Of a DNA stretch of 64,000 nt, positions 1-11,280 are shown in pieces. Below the pieces are notes generated by a model. That model had not been told where the DNA came from, made no database searches, and worked only from the letters and a program-made list of their open reading frames with translations. How positions within the stretch are numbered: position 1 is the first letter of the stretch; every line of letters starts with the position of its first letter. The position numbers and the translations under genes were made by a program. Source of the DNA: Typhlomys cinereus (Eukaryota; Chordata; Mammalia; Rodentia; Platacanthomyidae); the NCBI GenBank assembly GCA_023101885.1, contig JALPQD010000358.1, forward strand, positions 1,460,761-1,524,760. The letters run 5' to 3'.

Positions 1-2230
1 CACAAAGCATTTCAAAGCTTCAACTCCATGACTTGTATGCACTGCTAGCAGGTTTCTCCACACCCTCTCGAATCCTGCGCTCAGAAAGTCAGGTGCAATG
101 CATTCTCCTGAGTGTGGAGCCAGATGCTGTGCACTGCTGAGGAAAAGAAAGCACATTAGCAGAGGCTTTCTGTATAGCTGTGGGGACCATCTTTAGCATG
201 CAGCGGCTCCATCCTTTTAGACCTACTTCAAGAATGATGAAAATTTGGCAGAATGGTACAGCCAGAAGCACGCATGGAGTGGGTGGGATCTCTGAGTGGG
301 ATAGGATGGTTCACAAAGACTTACTTTGGTTTTAGTCATAGATTACAGGAACACACATGCTGCTATAAATACGTATAAATATCTCATGCTCGCTTCCTGA
401 GAAAAAACATGCTAGTTTATGTTACAAGTGTTTTCTTTTTAAAATAGCTATAAACACCAGGGCTTAGTATCTGAATCTGGACAGCTAATTAAAATTTTAA
501 AAAGGAACAGCTTATCTTCAGTTTCTTTTTTAAGAAACAGTGCAAATATAGACTGATGTTTTAACCAAAGACAGCTGTTTCATTTCACATGCAAAAGCAT
601 CATTCAAGAAGAAACACTTGGTAAAAATGCTTAAGATTCTAATTCTTTCCATAAAGTTGGGGACATTTTCCCGTAGCTTGACTGAAAAGTTTTGGAAATG
701 TATTTGGGATTCAGTATTTTTTAAAACTTCCATTATTTTGGAATTTATTATTTCCTTTCTCTGACCTGAACTAAATGTCAGAATAAAAATTTCCAACCCA
801 AACTACTACCTTTTGTTATAAGCAAAGGTTGAGAATATATTTAAATGTTAACTGGGGAAAAAAAAAAAGTTTGCTCAAGGGTTGGCCACAGCTAAAGAAA
901 AAAGTAGAAATCTAGAATAGGTTTTATATAAAAATTTAGAATATAATAAAACCCCCAAAGCAATCACAGAAGAGAATAATTGTCTTATAGGTTATTAAGT
1001 ATAGGAAAAAGGAGAAAACTGAACATCAGACCAAAAGAACAAAACAACTACTAGCTGGTTTGTCCTTGTATGTTATGGACTCCTCCTCCAGGTGAAATCT
1101 CAAATATAGCAAATATTTTTCTTATGCAAGATATTCCACAACACTTCAAAGCCTGCTTTGCACCAAACAGTATTCTACCTTCTGAATCTTATGTAAGAAG
1201 GGTGAAGAAAGTCATAATCGTGCCGATTTCTCCACAGGTGTTATGGGGGACGGGGAGAAGACTTAAAATCACACTAGAGTTTTTCCTCAGAGCCCCAGAA
1301 GTATATATTCAAATGACTTCTTGGCTGTTCCCCAGGCTTTTCAAATGTGCCTCATGCATTACTGAACTTGACTTTCTCCTATAGCCTTTTACTCTATCAC
1401 CCTTCACACCAAGAAGCCCACCGAAGAAGTGATTAAGGACTTATCCTTGACCCAGACCCCACCCCAGATCCAGTCATCAGAAAGTACATCGAGTTTATTT
1501 CCAAAATACATTAAGAATAATCTGTTTACACTTGGAAGCACAATTATTCTCTTTGGTTGCCTTTGGCTGCTCAGCAGCCAAAATAAATTCTCGAGATACT
1601 TTGCAGCAGCCTGAGCGCTCACCCCCATGCCTATTGTAGTTTAAAACCTGTCTGTTTCACTTAGAAGGAACCATGAAGCTTTAATGAGGACTTTATCACC
1701 TTGTAGTGTTTGAGTACTGCCTACCCTCCCAGCAACCCTTCTTACTCCTCTCCTCTATGGTGTCTGCTTTCCTGCCTTCAGGCTCATTCCTGCCTGGATT
1801 TTGGCTGATCTCGGCAACTACTGTGTCTCAGAATTCTTTAACGTGTTCCACGTTGAGACAAAGCCTCCTTTGTTCCTCCTGGATCATGCTCTCTCCTTCC
1901 CAGGCACTTTTAAGTTTTTGTTTATACAGTTATCTGCTTACGTCTTTGTTCAACATTTCTTTTCTCTTTTCAGCCTCATGTTCTATAAACAAAAGGGCAA
2001 TTCTCACGTTCACCCAGTGGTCTCTTGAACATGCCACCTTCTCCCTCCTTATGTGGTGGATACTCATCAGCTTGTAAATGAGTCTGCAAGTCACTGAGTA
2101 AATGAATGCATGGAAAGGTAAAGGGAGAAAGTTGGGCTAGAATTTTCAGGCTGTAGGAGACAGAATGGAATGTAAGTATCAAGGCACCGTGGAAAACTGC
2201 AGGCAGAAAATGACAGCTTGTGTCTGCCAC
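1..2230. other. Non-coding stretch, no recognised feature
   Basis: AT-rich unique-looking sequence. The open frames here are short and overlap one another on both strands, with no protein family signature that I recognise. I see no clear SINE, LTR or L1 remnant. Confidence 0.5.
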
Positions 2231-2234
2231 ATAA

Positions 2235-2370
2235 TGAGCTCCATAATGTGGAGGAAACTTACCTCTAGAACATTCCATTTTTGCATTTGTAAAACAGGAA
2301 TGATACTAGCAGAACTAAGGAAGTCAGATGAGATAATGAGTGTGAAAATACTTCATGACGTGTAACAGGG
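2235..2370 (+). repeat. MIR SINE relic
   Basis: The stretch reading 'ttgcatttgtaaaacaggaatgatac', followed by a purine-rich 'gatgagataatgagtgtgaaaa' segment, matches the MIR core and 3' part ('catctgtaaaatggggataata ... gaggattaaatgag') in sense orientation. It is heavily diverged, as expected for a Mesozoic element. Seen by eye, without an alignment. Confidence 0.6.
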
Positions 2371-2737
2371 CATGAAATTCCTGGGGCTCGAATGAAAATG
2401 TTTGGGGAGAAGTTAGCTGAAGTTTAGGTGCAAGTTTCAAACCTCTCTTTTAGCAAGTACTTCACTGCTGGGCTCTAGTCTGCACCTGCTAATTTCTATG
2501 CTCCATTCATTTCAGAAAATTGCTAGGAACATAAACTGGTTCATGAAGGCAGTGTGGAGGCTAATTCCATGTACTTATTTCCTTACTCATGTAAGAAGTT
2601 AATACTTTTTCATTGGAAACACACTGTGGACCAACCATTGCAATATGCAGAGAAGACTGAATTAAGTTACAACTTTTCTTTGTGCATTCATCTGCATATA
2701 TTACTACTATTACTAAGACTACACTACTACTACTCTC

Positions 2738-2850
2738 TCTTTGAGACAGGGTCTTCTTTTCTAGCTTAGGCTGGTCTTGAATCCTGGCTCCTCCGAGCTC
2801 AACTGCCTCAGTGTAGTGATCACGGATGTGTGTCGCCAGGTCCAGCCTCA
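2738..2850 (-). repeat. B1 SINE, antisense
   Basis: It begins 'tttgagacagggtctt', continues 'aggctggtcttgaatcctggctcc' and ends in 'gtcgccaggtccagcctc'. This is the antisense of the 7SL-derived rodent B1. Several diagnostic CpGs have decayed, so it is an older copy. Confidence 0.8.
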
Positions 2851-3920
2851 TAATAGTTCAGAACTTTTCTTTTGTATTTATTTTAAATATTTGTTTGCTG
2901 TCAGTTTCATATGTGCATGTCATGCATTCTGGTCAGCCCACTCTCTCCTGTTGCCCAGTGAGTCTCCCCTCTTTAACTGCCATGTGGCTTTTACTGAGCT
3001 TTGGATTTGCTTTGTGATCCACTGAGCTTAACCAGTAGGATAGCACAAGGTATCCACTAGTGCCTGGGTAACTCAGCAATGGCAAGCTATGAACACAGTG
3101 ATCCTCCTCTCCAGCAGTCATGAGCTACCAACAGACTGAACACTGAGGGCCCAGTTTGGGGCAGCATTTGTGCAGGAAGCTGCAGCTATTGTGAATTAAT
3201 GAGTACAATGCATATGTCTTGCTCGGAAGATAATGTTTTCATGGCAGTCCTTCCCAGTTTTTGGCCCTCACGTGCTTTCTTCTTCCGTGATGGCCCCTGA
3301 GCTTAAGGGGTGATATGGTTTCTGTGTTGAGAGTGGAACAGTCATGGATCTGCACATTAGCCACTATTCATTGCAAAAATAAGCTTCTCTGATCAAGGTT
3401 AAAGGTGGCACTAGTTTATGGTATAAGCAAAAACCTAGGAGGTACTTTGACAGCATGTTCACTTACCACAGAAACTTCAGGTTCACTTTAAGTCTTATTA
3501 TGATCTCCCCAGCCATGGGACTTTGAGCAAGTCCATAACACCAGACAGACATGAATTCTTTCCTGTGGAACTGGCCTCAGATCCAAACAGAACATAAGTT
3601 GGTTATCTCTATAACAATCATGCCATCATTGTAGAAATGGGCATATCTTGTTTGTCAGGTAGTTAGGAGCATGCAGGGTCAAGCAGAGTAAGACTGTTGA
3701 AGATTTCCCCCTAGCTGGCTATGTAACAGCCAGTCAGCAGCAAGGAAGCCTTTAATTCAGCTTCAGTATAACTCCTCTATGACCTATGTCCAAAATATAA
3801 CTCATAACTTTTAGTCTCAAATGATAAAATTAGGATGTTGGTAAATCCAACAGGAGAGGAAAGTAACCCAAGGATCAGAAAAATGTTCCCAGAAATAAAT
3901 TTGGATATAAGAAAATATAT
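2851..3920. other. Non-coding stretch, no recognised feature
   Basis: Unique-looking sequence between a B1 and a MIR relic. The longest open frames are under 85 codons and show no family signature. Confidence 0.45.
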
Positions 3921-3924
3921 GAGT

Positions 3925-4080
3925 GTGAATTTGGATTTCACCACTCACCAGGGCCATATTGTTGAATCTTTCCTGCTTTCATTGTGCTGAAACAGAGGCC
4001 TGTAATATCTACTTACCTCCTACGTTGTTCATAAGGATGAGTTCCATGGAAAAATAAGATATGCTTACTTAATAGATGCT
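3925..4080 (+). repeat. MIR SINE relic
   Basis: The run 'aatatctacttacctcctacgttgttcataaggatgag' lines up with the MIR segment 'aatagtacctacctcatagggttgttgtgaggatt'. The preceding 'tttcattgtgctgaaacagag' fits the 'cctcagtttcctcatctg' part with decay. By-eye match. Confidence 0.55.
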
Positions 4081-4748
4081 GTTTTCCTTCTTCCCATGTT
4101 TTTACCAAATCCCTTCATGGAACACAAGGTTAACCATGCATATTGCCTGTGGACAGACATTTAATCACTCCACATAGTAAGTAAATACTAGAAAACAAGT
4201 GTTAAAAAATACACTGGTGAGGTAGCTGTTCTTTTTGAACTTACCTTCTTCACTTCTTGTCTTCTATAAGGCAACTGGGTGCAGCCTGGGAAACCCCACA
4301 GGAAGCTTGCAGATCCTATTGTCTGTATGATTTGCTGAACAAAGAAGGAAAAGCCAGGCTGCAACTGCACAGGGCTTTCACACACAAATGGAGTTGCCTT
4401 TGGCAAAGAGCCTCAGCTGGCTACTACCTTAAAGCTCCTGCCACATATCTAAAAAACAGAAAATGACACTGTTTGCCTGTGGACAGGCTTGTCCTCTAAA
4501 CACTTCTGAAATTCCTTAACCTCTCAAGAGTTTATAAATGCTCTATGGTGGCTCTGCAGGAGCGCTGCTCAATTCCCGGTCAAAATAATGTAGACCTTAT
4601 GAAGACAGAGTGGTTGTTCAAGCGATCCGACAGAAGGTTTAGCAAGTCATGGGCTTCTGAGTCAGCAAGGGCTTCAAGCCTTCTTAGTCCAATGTCTGAG
4701 AGAGTATGGAATTTTGCCATCACTCTAAAATATCCGTGTTTTGACAAA

Positions 4749-5005
4749 GGGGGCTAAGAGAGATGGCTATTAGGTTAAAGTCTTTGTTTTGTAACAAAAT
4801 GATCTCAGTTTGGATCCCAGATCCCATGTAAAAATGCTGGGCGAAAGTTATAACAGCCTGAACTTCCTTCTAGCCCTGGAGCGCAGAGTCTGGGAAACGC
4901 CAAAGCAAAGCAATAAAGAGGTAGAACAATCCAGGATGATTCTTGAAGTCACTCTTGGGCCTTCACAGACGTGTACAATTAAGCGCCCTCTTCTGCCAGC
5001 GCGTG

Positions 5006-5057
<52 letters not shown>

Positions 5058-5094
5058 CAAAGACAAAACAAAACAAACAAACAAAAAAACCCAG
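4749..5094 (+). repeat. B2-superfamily SINE with (CA)n and A-rich tail
   Basis: A tRNA-like head, 'gggggctaagagagatggct', is followed by a B-box-like 'cagtttggatcccag' and a body shared with the other copies in this window. It ends in about 44 bases of CA repeat (about 5010-5054) and an A-rich 'caaaacaaaacaaacaaac' tail. It is clearly more diverged than the young copies at 27.7, 32.4 and 40.3 kb. A 176-codon frame and a 91-codon antisense frame over it are artefacts of the repeat. Confidence 0.85.
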
Positions 5095-5544
5095 ATGCAC
5101 AAAGAAGTTGTTACCTCGTACATTGCGAAGAAGTCTCACTTAGTTCCGCAGGAGTCCACAATCCATGCGGAAGGCCTGCATGAGAATGGGACAACTTGTT
5201 CTCGTGGTTCTCGTGTCTCTGCCCAGCTTCTGGAGATTGTGGACACTCTTGGCTCATGTCCCTTTGCGCTCTCTGCAGAGTCAGAAGCAGAACATCTGCT
5301 CTCGCTTCTGATCAGTCTCCCTTTTGTAAGGCTCTTGTAATTAGGTGAACCAATTCAGATTCTCAGTATAAACTTCTGCGCCTCAAGATTTTGAACTTAT
5401 GCCTGCAAAATCTTATTTGCCATGTAAGTAACTTCTGCCACAGAAGATTCCCTTCTGTCTATATTTATAGGTCCAAAAGATTAAAATAGACATTATAGGG
5501 CCCATAAATGCCTGTTATTCAGTGTACTAAAGACAGTAGTTTTT

Positions 5545-5690
5545 TGCTTGTATTTTTTTGTTTTTGTTTGTTTCAGATTTGCTCTTTATGTTATTCAGGG
5601 TCTTTCTTGAACTCCTGGCGCAGGTGAACCTCCTGCTTTGTCTTCCTTCCTCAGTCGCTGTGCCACTGCACTGACTTGCTATATTAAATG
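5545..5690 (-). repeat. Degraded B1-like SINE, antisense
   Basis: After a T/G-rich run, 'tttcttgaactcctggcgcaggtgaacctcctgc' parallels the antisense B1 'ctcgaactcagaaatccgcctgc' region. It is decayed and partial. Confidence 0.5.
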
Positions 5691-6450
5691 AAGCAAAGTT
5701 ATTGTAGAGTTTCTGTGTCAGGTGATGAGGACACTGGATGCATTAATGCGAAGGCAGGGAGATCCTTGCCTACATCGGCTTTGATTAGTTACAGAATTTG
5801 GATTGTGTGTAGAGCTCTAAGGAAGCAGATTTTAATTAATATCTTGTGACTGACTAGGACCCACCAAATTGATATTAAAAGTAAATAACATTATAGAAAA
5901 AGAAATAAAAAAACATAGATACGGAGTCCTATGGTGGGAATGAGTATGCTACGCTGTTGTATGACTTTTCCTGGGGCAACATAGATAATATCTACTTACC
6001 CCGGATTGAGAGACAATGCCAGACCAAAGAAATGATTTCATAGAAATCTAGCTCAGTGAATCAATGGGTTTATTCAAGTTATAAAATGCATGACTCTCAC
6101 CACAGCATAGATATAAGTCAGGAGTGTTATATCACTAAACTTTCCTGTCTAACTTGTGGGCAGCTTTACTAAAGAGAGTCTCCTCTTTCCCAACAACAAT
6201 TTACTGCTTTTATAACCTGGGGAGGGACCTTGTGTATCATGTAAGTTTCATGGGCTTTCTGAACTTTGTAAGTTGTAGTTTCCTGAGTCCTAAGAACCTC
6301 TCCAAGAGGGAATGTTTCAACTCAGAGGAAATGACTTTACAACATGCAGTAAAGGAATTTGAAGGTGTGGGAGGAAAACTGACCAGTGTGGTGCTGTAAC
6401 AAGAGTCAAAACTCACAGGAAGTCACACTCAGCCTCTGTTAAGACGCGTG
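5691..6450. other. Non-coding stretch, no recognised feature
   Basis: Unique-looking sequence with no confident repeat. An 81-codon frame at 6154-6399 has no protein signature that I recognise and looks random. Confidence 0.4.
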
Positions 6451-6451
6451 G

Positions 6452-6575
6452 ACCACGGCTGACAAGATGGCTCAGCATGTAGAAGTGCTTGTCACATAAA
6501 CTTAATGATTAGAGTTCAATCCCCAATACCCACAAAGTTGAAAAGAGAACCAACTCCTGAAAGTTATCACTTGGA
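6452..6575 (+). repeat. ID/B4-type SINE head
   Basis: The sequence 'gctgacaagatggctcagcatgtagaagtgcttgtcac' followed by 'gagttcaatccccaatacccac' shows the A-box- and B-box-like parts of a tRNA-derived rodent SINE. The B1-like right half expected in a full B4 is not recognisable. Confidence 0.6.
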
Positions 6576-7780
6576 CCGATCCTAAGAGTAACAAAAGAGT
6601 GCTTTTGTCAGATGGCTTGTGGAAGAACAGTGCTCTGGGCGCTGAGTAGAGAATGTAGGGCAAAATGAAATTGGGACTATTGGGAAAGGTATCATGGCTC
6701 AGTTCTGGTGAGAGAAGACACAGTGACCAGGCCGGCCTCCTGAGAAAGCAAACCTTCAGGGGCGATCACACACAGGGGCTGTCTAAAAGGGTGCCCTTGG
6801 GATCTCAGCCAGTATCCCAGACCTGTGATGCTTCCTCTTCCATACTTGCTTCCTCTTTACTGAGACAACTGGAGAGCGAGGTTTCACTGCCTCATGATGA
6901 TGCATCCTTGGATGCAGAGGGTCTGTCTACCTCTATCTCCTGGACGCGCCCACTCCCTGCTGGTTGATAGTTCCCAAAGATGCTGGCAACTGAGCTGGGA
7001 GTTCCCAAAATTGTGCTGTTCACGTTGGTGAATCCAGATGTCAGCACGTAGAAGCGCTTCTCTGTCAGTATGACCGGTGGGCTGAGGAGACACAGAAGTC
7101 CCTGTGAAATCACCCTTTGCGGCTCCCATGGGAGCCTTCGGTAATCCTCCTGACTTTTGCTTCACAGCAGGGTCAGAGTGGATCAGCTCTCCTAACATTT
7201 CTTTCCCATGTTATTTCAGAAGTCTCTTTGCTCCTCTCTTTCAGCTTATCTCCCTAAAACATATTCTCTACTAAGAAATGACAGTTACCTTTTTAAAATT
7301 ACAAGAAAAAATCATGCTGTTCCAGTGCATCAAGTTCTGTGAAGGAAGGTTACCTACCTCATCCAGAGGAGGAGCCGAGTTCAGGTTGAAATCCTGTGAG
7401 GATGAAATCCTGTGAGGTCGAACTGCCTGAGCCTACCTTTTCTGGCACCTTCTCTTTCAGATCCGTCTCTCCTGCCCTTCTCTATTCACTCCGCTGCAGT
7501 CATGCTTCAAGCTCTGCAGAGTCACAGCGATGACAACCTGTCTTCAGGCTTTTGTGCTTGCTGCTCCCTTTCCCACATACTCTTCCCATGGAAAGGCGCG
7601 GCATACTGTCCCACTCAGGTTGCATAATATCATATTCGAAGACACTGCTCCTCACTAGCTTGTGAAAGTCCCAGCCTTGCTTGCTTTTATCCTTAGTATT
7701 CATTACTTCCTAATGTCATCTTTTTTCCATTAAGATATAAATTTTATTTAGGTACCAGGGATTCTTCTTTTATTCATTTC
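6576..7780. other. Non-coding stretch, no recognised feature
   Basis: Moderately GC-rich unique sequence. Overlapping frames at 6665-7198 on both strands have no recognisable family. A 17-base direct repeat, 'gaaatcctgtgaggatgaaa' to 'gaaatcctgtgaggtcgaac', lies at about 7388-7421. Confidence 0.4.
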
Positions 7781-7820
7781 TTTTTTTTGAGACAGGATCT
7801 CCCTATGTAGCCTGGGGAGT
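7781..7820 (-). repeat. B1 SINE fragment, antisense
   Basis: Only the segment 'tttttgagacaggatctcc' and the following 'ctatgtagcctgggga' is recognisable as antisense B1. The rest is lost. Confidence 0.6.
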
Positions 7821-8795
7821 GGAGGGACGAGGAAAAGAACAGGCTACCTGTTGAGCTTGTATGATTAGGAAAAAGTAAAATGTAGGAGAGAAAAAAAAAA
7901 AAAAAACAACTCAACACCCTGCCTAGTCCCAAGAGGAATGGGGATAGAGGGGTAATGGGTGTGTGGCTTTCTTGACTTTTCTGATTCCTTGGATGATCAG
8001 GCAATTCATGAAGTTTTTAGGTCCTTCCAGTATAATATCTAACAGGTGCAGATGGTACACATCTGTGGGATCGCTAGTTATCTGAGTCTGATTGATTGCA
8101 GGAATAATAAATTTAAATTCTTTTAAAAATGTATCACTCTAATTGTGCCTTGGTAATTACAAATTAAATTTCAAAAGAGAAGGTCAACGCTTTTTCTTGG
8201 GGCCTTAGGTTAACTTCTGTTCCCATTTTTTTGATAGCTGTCATTGTCCCCCTGTTGAATCTAGGGAGACGTTGTGTGTGGATTGCTATTACTCAATGAT
8301 TGTTTTGTTCAGCGGTAGCCCTTGCACACAGGCAGAGGGCAGACCCGTTTCAGGCTGTGTTGAGTAAACACTTTGCCGGGAACTGGGCTCCAGCATCAGA
8401 CACTGCACACTGTTTCCTGCACTCCCCTGCTTTCTCTCAGTAGGCGGTTCTTGCTTGGAATGGTCAAAGGGCACAGACATGGTCGGCTGGATGTTTGGCG
8501 TGCACCTTAATGACTTCTTTCGTTACTGAAACTTTCCTGAGTTTGGGAGGACTCCTTGCTTCAATTGTTTGGGGAGATTTTGAGAGACTAGCTACTGTGT
8601 TCTGGTCTTATCTCTTCTCTTGCCTGGTTTCAGCTCTCTGCGGAAGGGGCCGGGTTTGTACAATCCTGTCGCCCTCTGGGAGGTTTAAAGGGAATGCCCG
8701 CAGCCCCGCCCTGCCACCAAGCACAGCAAGGAGAAGCTCTTCTGCAAGCCAACTCGGTATTTGGCAACTCAACTGTTAAGCTGCCTGTGGTATTC
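7821..8795. other. Upstream flank of Tcim, no recognised gene
   Basis: It contains a 20-base A run near 7890 (end of a T-to-A-rich segment) and otherwise unique DNA. GC content rises from about 8600 toward the Tcim promoter. The frames here (for example 8495-8779) are short and unrecognised. Confidence 0.4.
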
Positions 8796-8800
8796 TTCCC

Positions 8801-8820
8801 TGAGGTCACTCTGATGTCAC
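8801..8820 (+). promoter_or_regulatory. Pair of CRE-like sites upstream of Tcim
   Basis: TGAGGTCA at 8801-8808 and TGATGTCA at 8812-8819 are each one base from the palindromic cAMP response element TGACGTCA and sit one helical turn apart. They lie 35-50 bases upstream of the TATA-like box, a usual place for CREB/ATF sites. That they function is an inference. Confidence 0.4.
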
Positions 8821-8853
8821 TGCTGTAATCTGAGCCGGAGCTTGTGTTCACAC

Positions 8854-8861
8854 TTTAAATA
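8854..8861 (+). promoter_or_regulatory. TATA-like box of Tcim
   Basis: TTTAAATA lies in a sequence that turns from mixed to GC-rich just downstream. A start site 25-32 bases further on would fall near 8882-8892, inside 'ccttcagactctctgg', and give a 5' UTR of only about 40-50 bases. The ATG at 8873 would then lie upstream of the transcript start. Confidence 0.5.
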
Positions 8862-8930
8862 GCAGCCCCGGAATGATTTGCCTTCAGACTCTCTGGGCAG
8901 GTCCAGGGCCGACGCAAGGTTCCCACATCC

Positions 8931-9251
8931 ATGAAAGCAAAGCGCAGCCACCCGGCCACCAGCATGTCCTCGTCCCTCCGAGTCAGCCCATCCATCCACG
9001 GCTACCACTTCGACACGGCGTCTCGCAAGAAAGCCGTGGGCAACATCTTCGAAGACATAGACCAAGAGTCCATTCAGAGGCTCTTCAGAAACTCTGGGGA
9101 CAAGAAGGCAGAGGAGAGGGCCAAGATCATTTTCGCCCTCGATCAAGATCTGGAGGAGAAGACCCGGGCCCTGATGGCTCTGAAGAAGAGGACGAAAGAC
9201 AAGCTTCTGCAGTTTCTGAAGCTGCGCAAGTACTCCATCAAGGTGCACTGA
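8931..9251 (+). CDS. Tcim: Transcriptional and immune response regulator TCIM (TC1)
   Basis: This 106-codon uninterrupted frame is the full length of mammalian TCIM (C8orf4/TC1), a small basic, largely disordered protein. It is known to bind the beta-catenin antagonist Chibby, so relieving its inhibition of Wnt target transcription. It is also linked to NF-kB/heat-shock responses and proliferation in thyroid and endothelial cells. Recognisable parts: an N terminus MKAKRSH, the block SLRVSPSIHGYHFDTASRKK (about residues 15-34), the charged stretch GDKKAEERAKIIFA (about 55-68), and a basic C terminus ending LKLRKYSIKVH. The gene is intronless here, as in human. The chosen ATG has a weak context (T at -3). 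An in-frame ATG at 8964 (Met12) has A at -3 and could give a 95-residue form. The sequence differs from what I remember of human mainly at residues 8-13 and at a few conservative sites. Identification is by recall of the family, not a search. Confidence 0.95.
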   Translation: MKAKRSHPATSMSSSLRVSPSIHGYHFDTASRKKAVGNIFEDIDQESIQRLFRNSGDKKAEERAKIIFALDQDLEEKTRALMALKKRTKDKLLQFLKLRKYSIKVH

Positions 9252-10175
9252 GCCCGGGACGCACGAGGACCGCATCCGAGCCGGACCTTGCACCAAGTGA
9301 GTCTGCAGACTCCTGCGCGGGCAGAGATCTGTCCTGCCTCGCCAGCTTCTTCCTTCTGGAATCTGACGATGGGAAGGGACAGAATAAACCAGCTCCAAAG
9401 ACTCCAACCCATTTTGTGCCTGTGCGGTCACAGAGGACAGCAGAGTGGCTTCAGCCTTTGAGAACTCCCAGCAGGGAAGGGCAGGCGCTGGAGGAAGAAC
9501 GTGGACAGAGGCTGTGACAGAAGGCAGGCGGCAGCCGCCAGGGACGCCTGCGCCCAGATGCTGCTGGGCTTAAGACTTAAATTGAGTGTTTCCCCTCCTT
9601 TCTTTCATTGTTTTACTATTTCATTCTTTGAGTTTTAAAGATCAAACTGGGTAGGGAGAGGAAAGAGGGAGGAGAATAGACAGAATACCAAGTATAAATT
9701 ATTTACTGCATTTTTTTATCAGAATGTTCAAAATGTTGTTAAGCTTCAATGTTGTCTATTGGTCTAGAGTTTTAGAGGCCGGTAATTATTTATTTGCATT
9801 TATTACAATGCCTGAGAAGGAACTAATGAAGGAACTGAGATGCCTGCCATGGCTCAGTAATACCTACCCCACTATGCCACCTTCTGGTTGTTTCTAGAGG
9901 ATTTCAATTTTATTATATACAGTGTAAACAGGTGGCAAAAAAAAGTTAAAACAGTGGGGCCCTTTAGAAATCTAAAGTGCTGTGTCAAAAACTGCAATTT
10001 TTCTAAAAAATCTTCTGGCTCATGCTAATCTAAATAAATTTACCACAGTTACTGCAATAAGCATTAGGAATTGAACACCATATACAAAGTACTTTATCAA
10101 GCTGTTAAGGTTTCTCTAAGTTATTATATATGGAAAGTGACATGTGATTTTAATAAATTATTTTAAACTTAACTG
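9252..10175 (+). other. Tcim: Tcim 3' untranslated region
   Basis: Directly after the TGA the sequence stays GC-rich to about 9560, then becomes AT-rich. An AU-rich element-like run, 'aattatttatttgcatttat', lies at 9784-9803, as seen in unstable immediate-early-type transcripts. AATAAA hexamers occur at 9382, 10033 and 10152. The last is followed within 30 bases by a T/GT-rich segment ('ctgttcttgttctatgatgtt'), which makes it the most likely main cleavage signal. No SINE or LTR lies between the stop codon and 10.8 kb, consistent with constraint. The 3' limit is inferred. Confidence 0.6.
10152..10157 (+). promoter_or_regulatory. Probable main poly(A) signal of Tcim
   Basis: A canonical AATAAA, with T/GT-rich downstream sequence at about 10170-10195. 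Using it gives an mRNA of about 1.3 kb before the tail. Confidence 0.55.
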
Positions 10176-10179
10176 TTCT

Positions 10180-10810
10180 TGTTCTATGATGTTCAGTTTC
10201 AAAGGGAAAAATGTGGTAAATTTTAATTATTATAAAAGTTTATAAAGATTTAATTCTAACAAAAAAGTGTTTTCAGAGTGGCTTTGAACCAAACTTTTCT
10301 AAAACAAATTGCTACACCAAATATCTGGTATGTTAAATATAGATGTGGACATGGCCATTCATAGACTGAATACCTAAAAATGAATTTTTTCATATCCATT
10401 AAAGGTGGAGTTTAAAAGACTTTTTCATCATGTTTTTGAAATGTTTCCTCTGTTATTAGAGAAGATGGGAACATGTATATATTTATTTCTTCCTGAATAG
10501 TATATTAAAGTGTTGAATTATGATCGAGAAGTTATAGGTCATCATCATTCACTATAAAGCAATATAAGAATGATGTTACCATTTCTTTTCTTATTTCATA
10601 TTATTATACAGCGCTTTTAAGAAGGCATATGCCAACCATTCTGCTTTCCTAAGAGAAATTTTCCCCAGAAATTGTTTCAGAAAACATACAAGAGTTTTAA
10701 AAAATCTTCTGGGAAGGTTATAAGATAGGATCTTAAACATTAAAAAAAGAAAATGATTTGGAGAAATAAAACCCATATTTAGCTATTAACTGCTTGACTT
10801 ACTGAAGATC
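10180..10810. other. AT-rich non-coding stretch downstream of Tcim
   Basis: Very AT-rich, repeat-free sequence with no coding signal. It could include a longer 3' UTR or a conserved non-coding element, which I cannot decide from one genome. Confidence 0.4.
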
Positions 10811-10813
10811 ATT

Positions 10814-10900
10814 AAAAAAGGGGTTTAAAAAGGGGTTTAAAAAGGGGTTCCTGCCTGTAGCTATAGTTCAGTGGTAGATCCCCAGTAGTCCAAAAAAGTC
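10814..10900 (+). repeat. Short tandem repeat and ID-like remnant
   Basis: Three copies of an 'aaaaaggggttt'-like 13-mer (10814-10849) are followed by 'ctatagttcagtggtagatccccagtag', which resembles the A/B-box region of a rodent ID element. Confidence 0.5.
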
Positions 10901-10910
10901 ACAACGGGGT

Positions 10911-10937
10911 CTGTGTGTGTGTGTGTGCGTGTGTGTG

Positions 10938-10971
<34 letters not shown>

Positions 10972-10982
10972 CATGTGCGTGG
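10911..10982 (+). repeat. (GT)n microsatellite
   Basis: About 70 bases of GT repeat with a few GC interruptions. A 65-codon valine/cysteine frame across it is an artefact. Confidence 0.9.
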
Positions 10983-11280
10983 CGCGCACTCATGCGTTAT
11001 TTTTCTGGGGGAACATTCATAATACTCATCAAATTTGCAAATACAGTCATGAGACGCAAGACAATAAGAGCCACGGAGAAGTAGGACTTTTGTGGGGGAC
11101 TTGTAGCTGAGTACCCCCTAATTTTAAGAGTAAGGCTATATAAAAGTGCTCTGCTCAATTTCCTCATCTCCCGGGCTGCAGAGCACTGAGCTAGTTAATG
11201 TTCTCTGTGTACTTACAATAAGCTTCCTGCTCCTGGTTGGAACTTTTGGAGGAGACTTTTCAGTTATGCTGTGTTTGAAG

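Noticed and set aside
4810..5340. A 176-codon frame with a histidine-threonine run
   Set aside because: The run is the translated (CA)n tail of a SINE. No real gene.
8817..9431. A 204-codon minus-strand frame opposite Tcim
   Set aside because: Antisense shadow of a codon-biased gene. No promoter, no domain.
8873..9517. A 214-codon plus-strand frame overlapping Tcim in another register
   Set aside because: It is a shadow of the GC-rich Tcim coding sequence. Its ATG probably lies upstream of the transcript start, and the protein is proline-, glutamine- and arginine-rich with no family. Conservation in this register would be needed to revive it.
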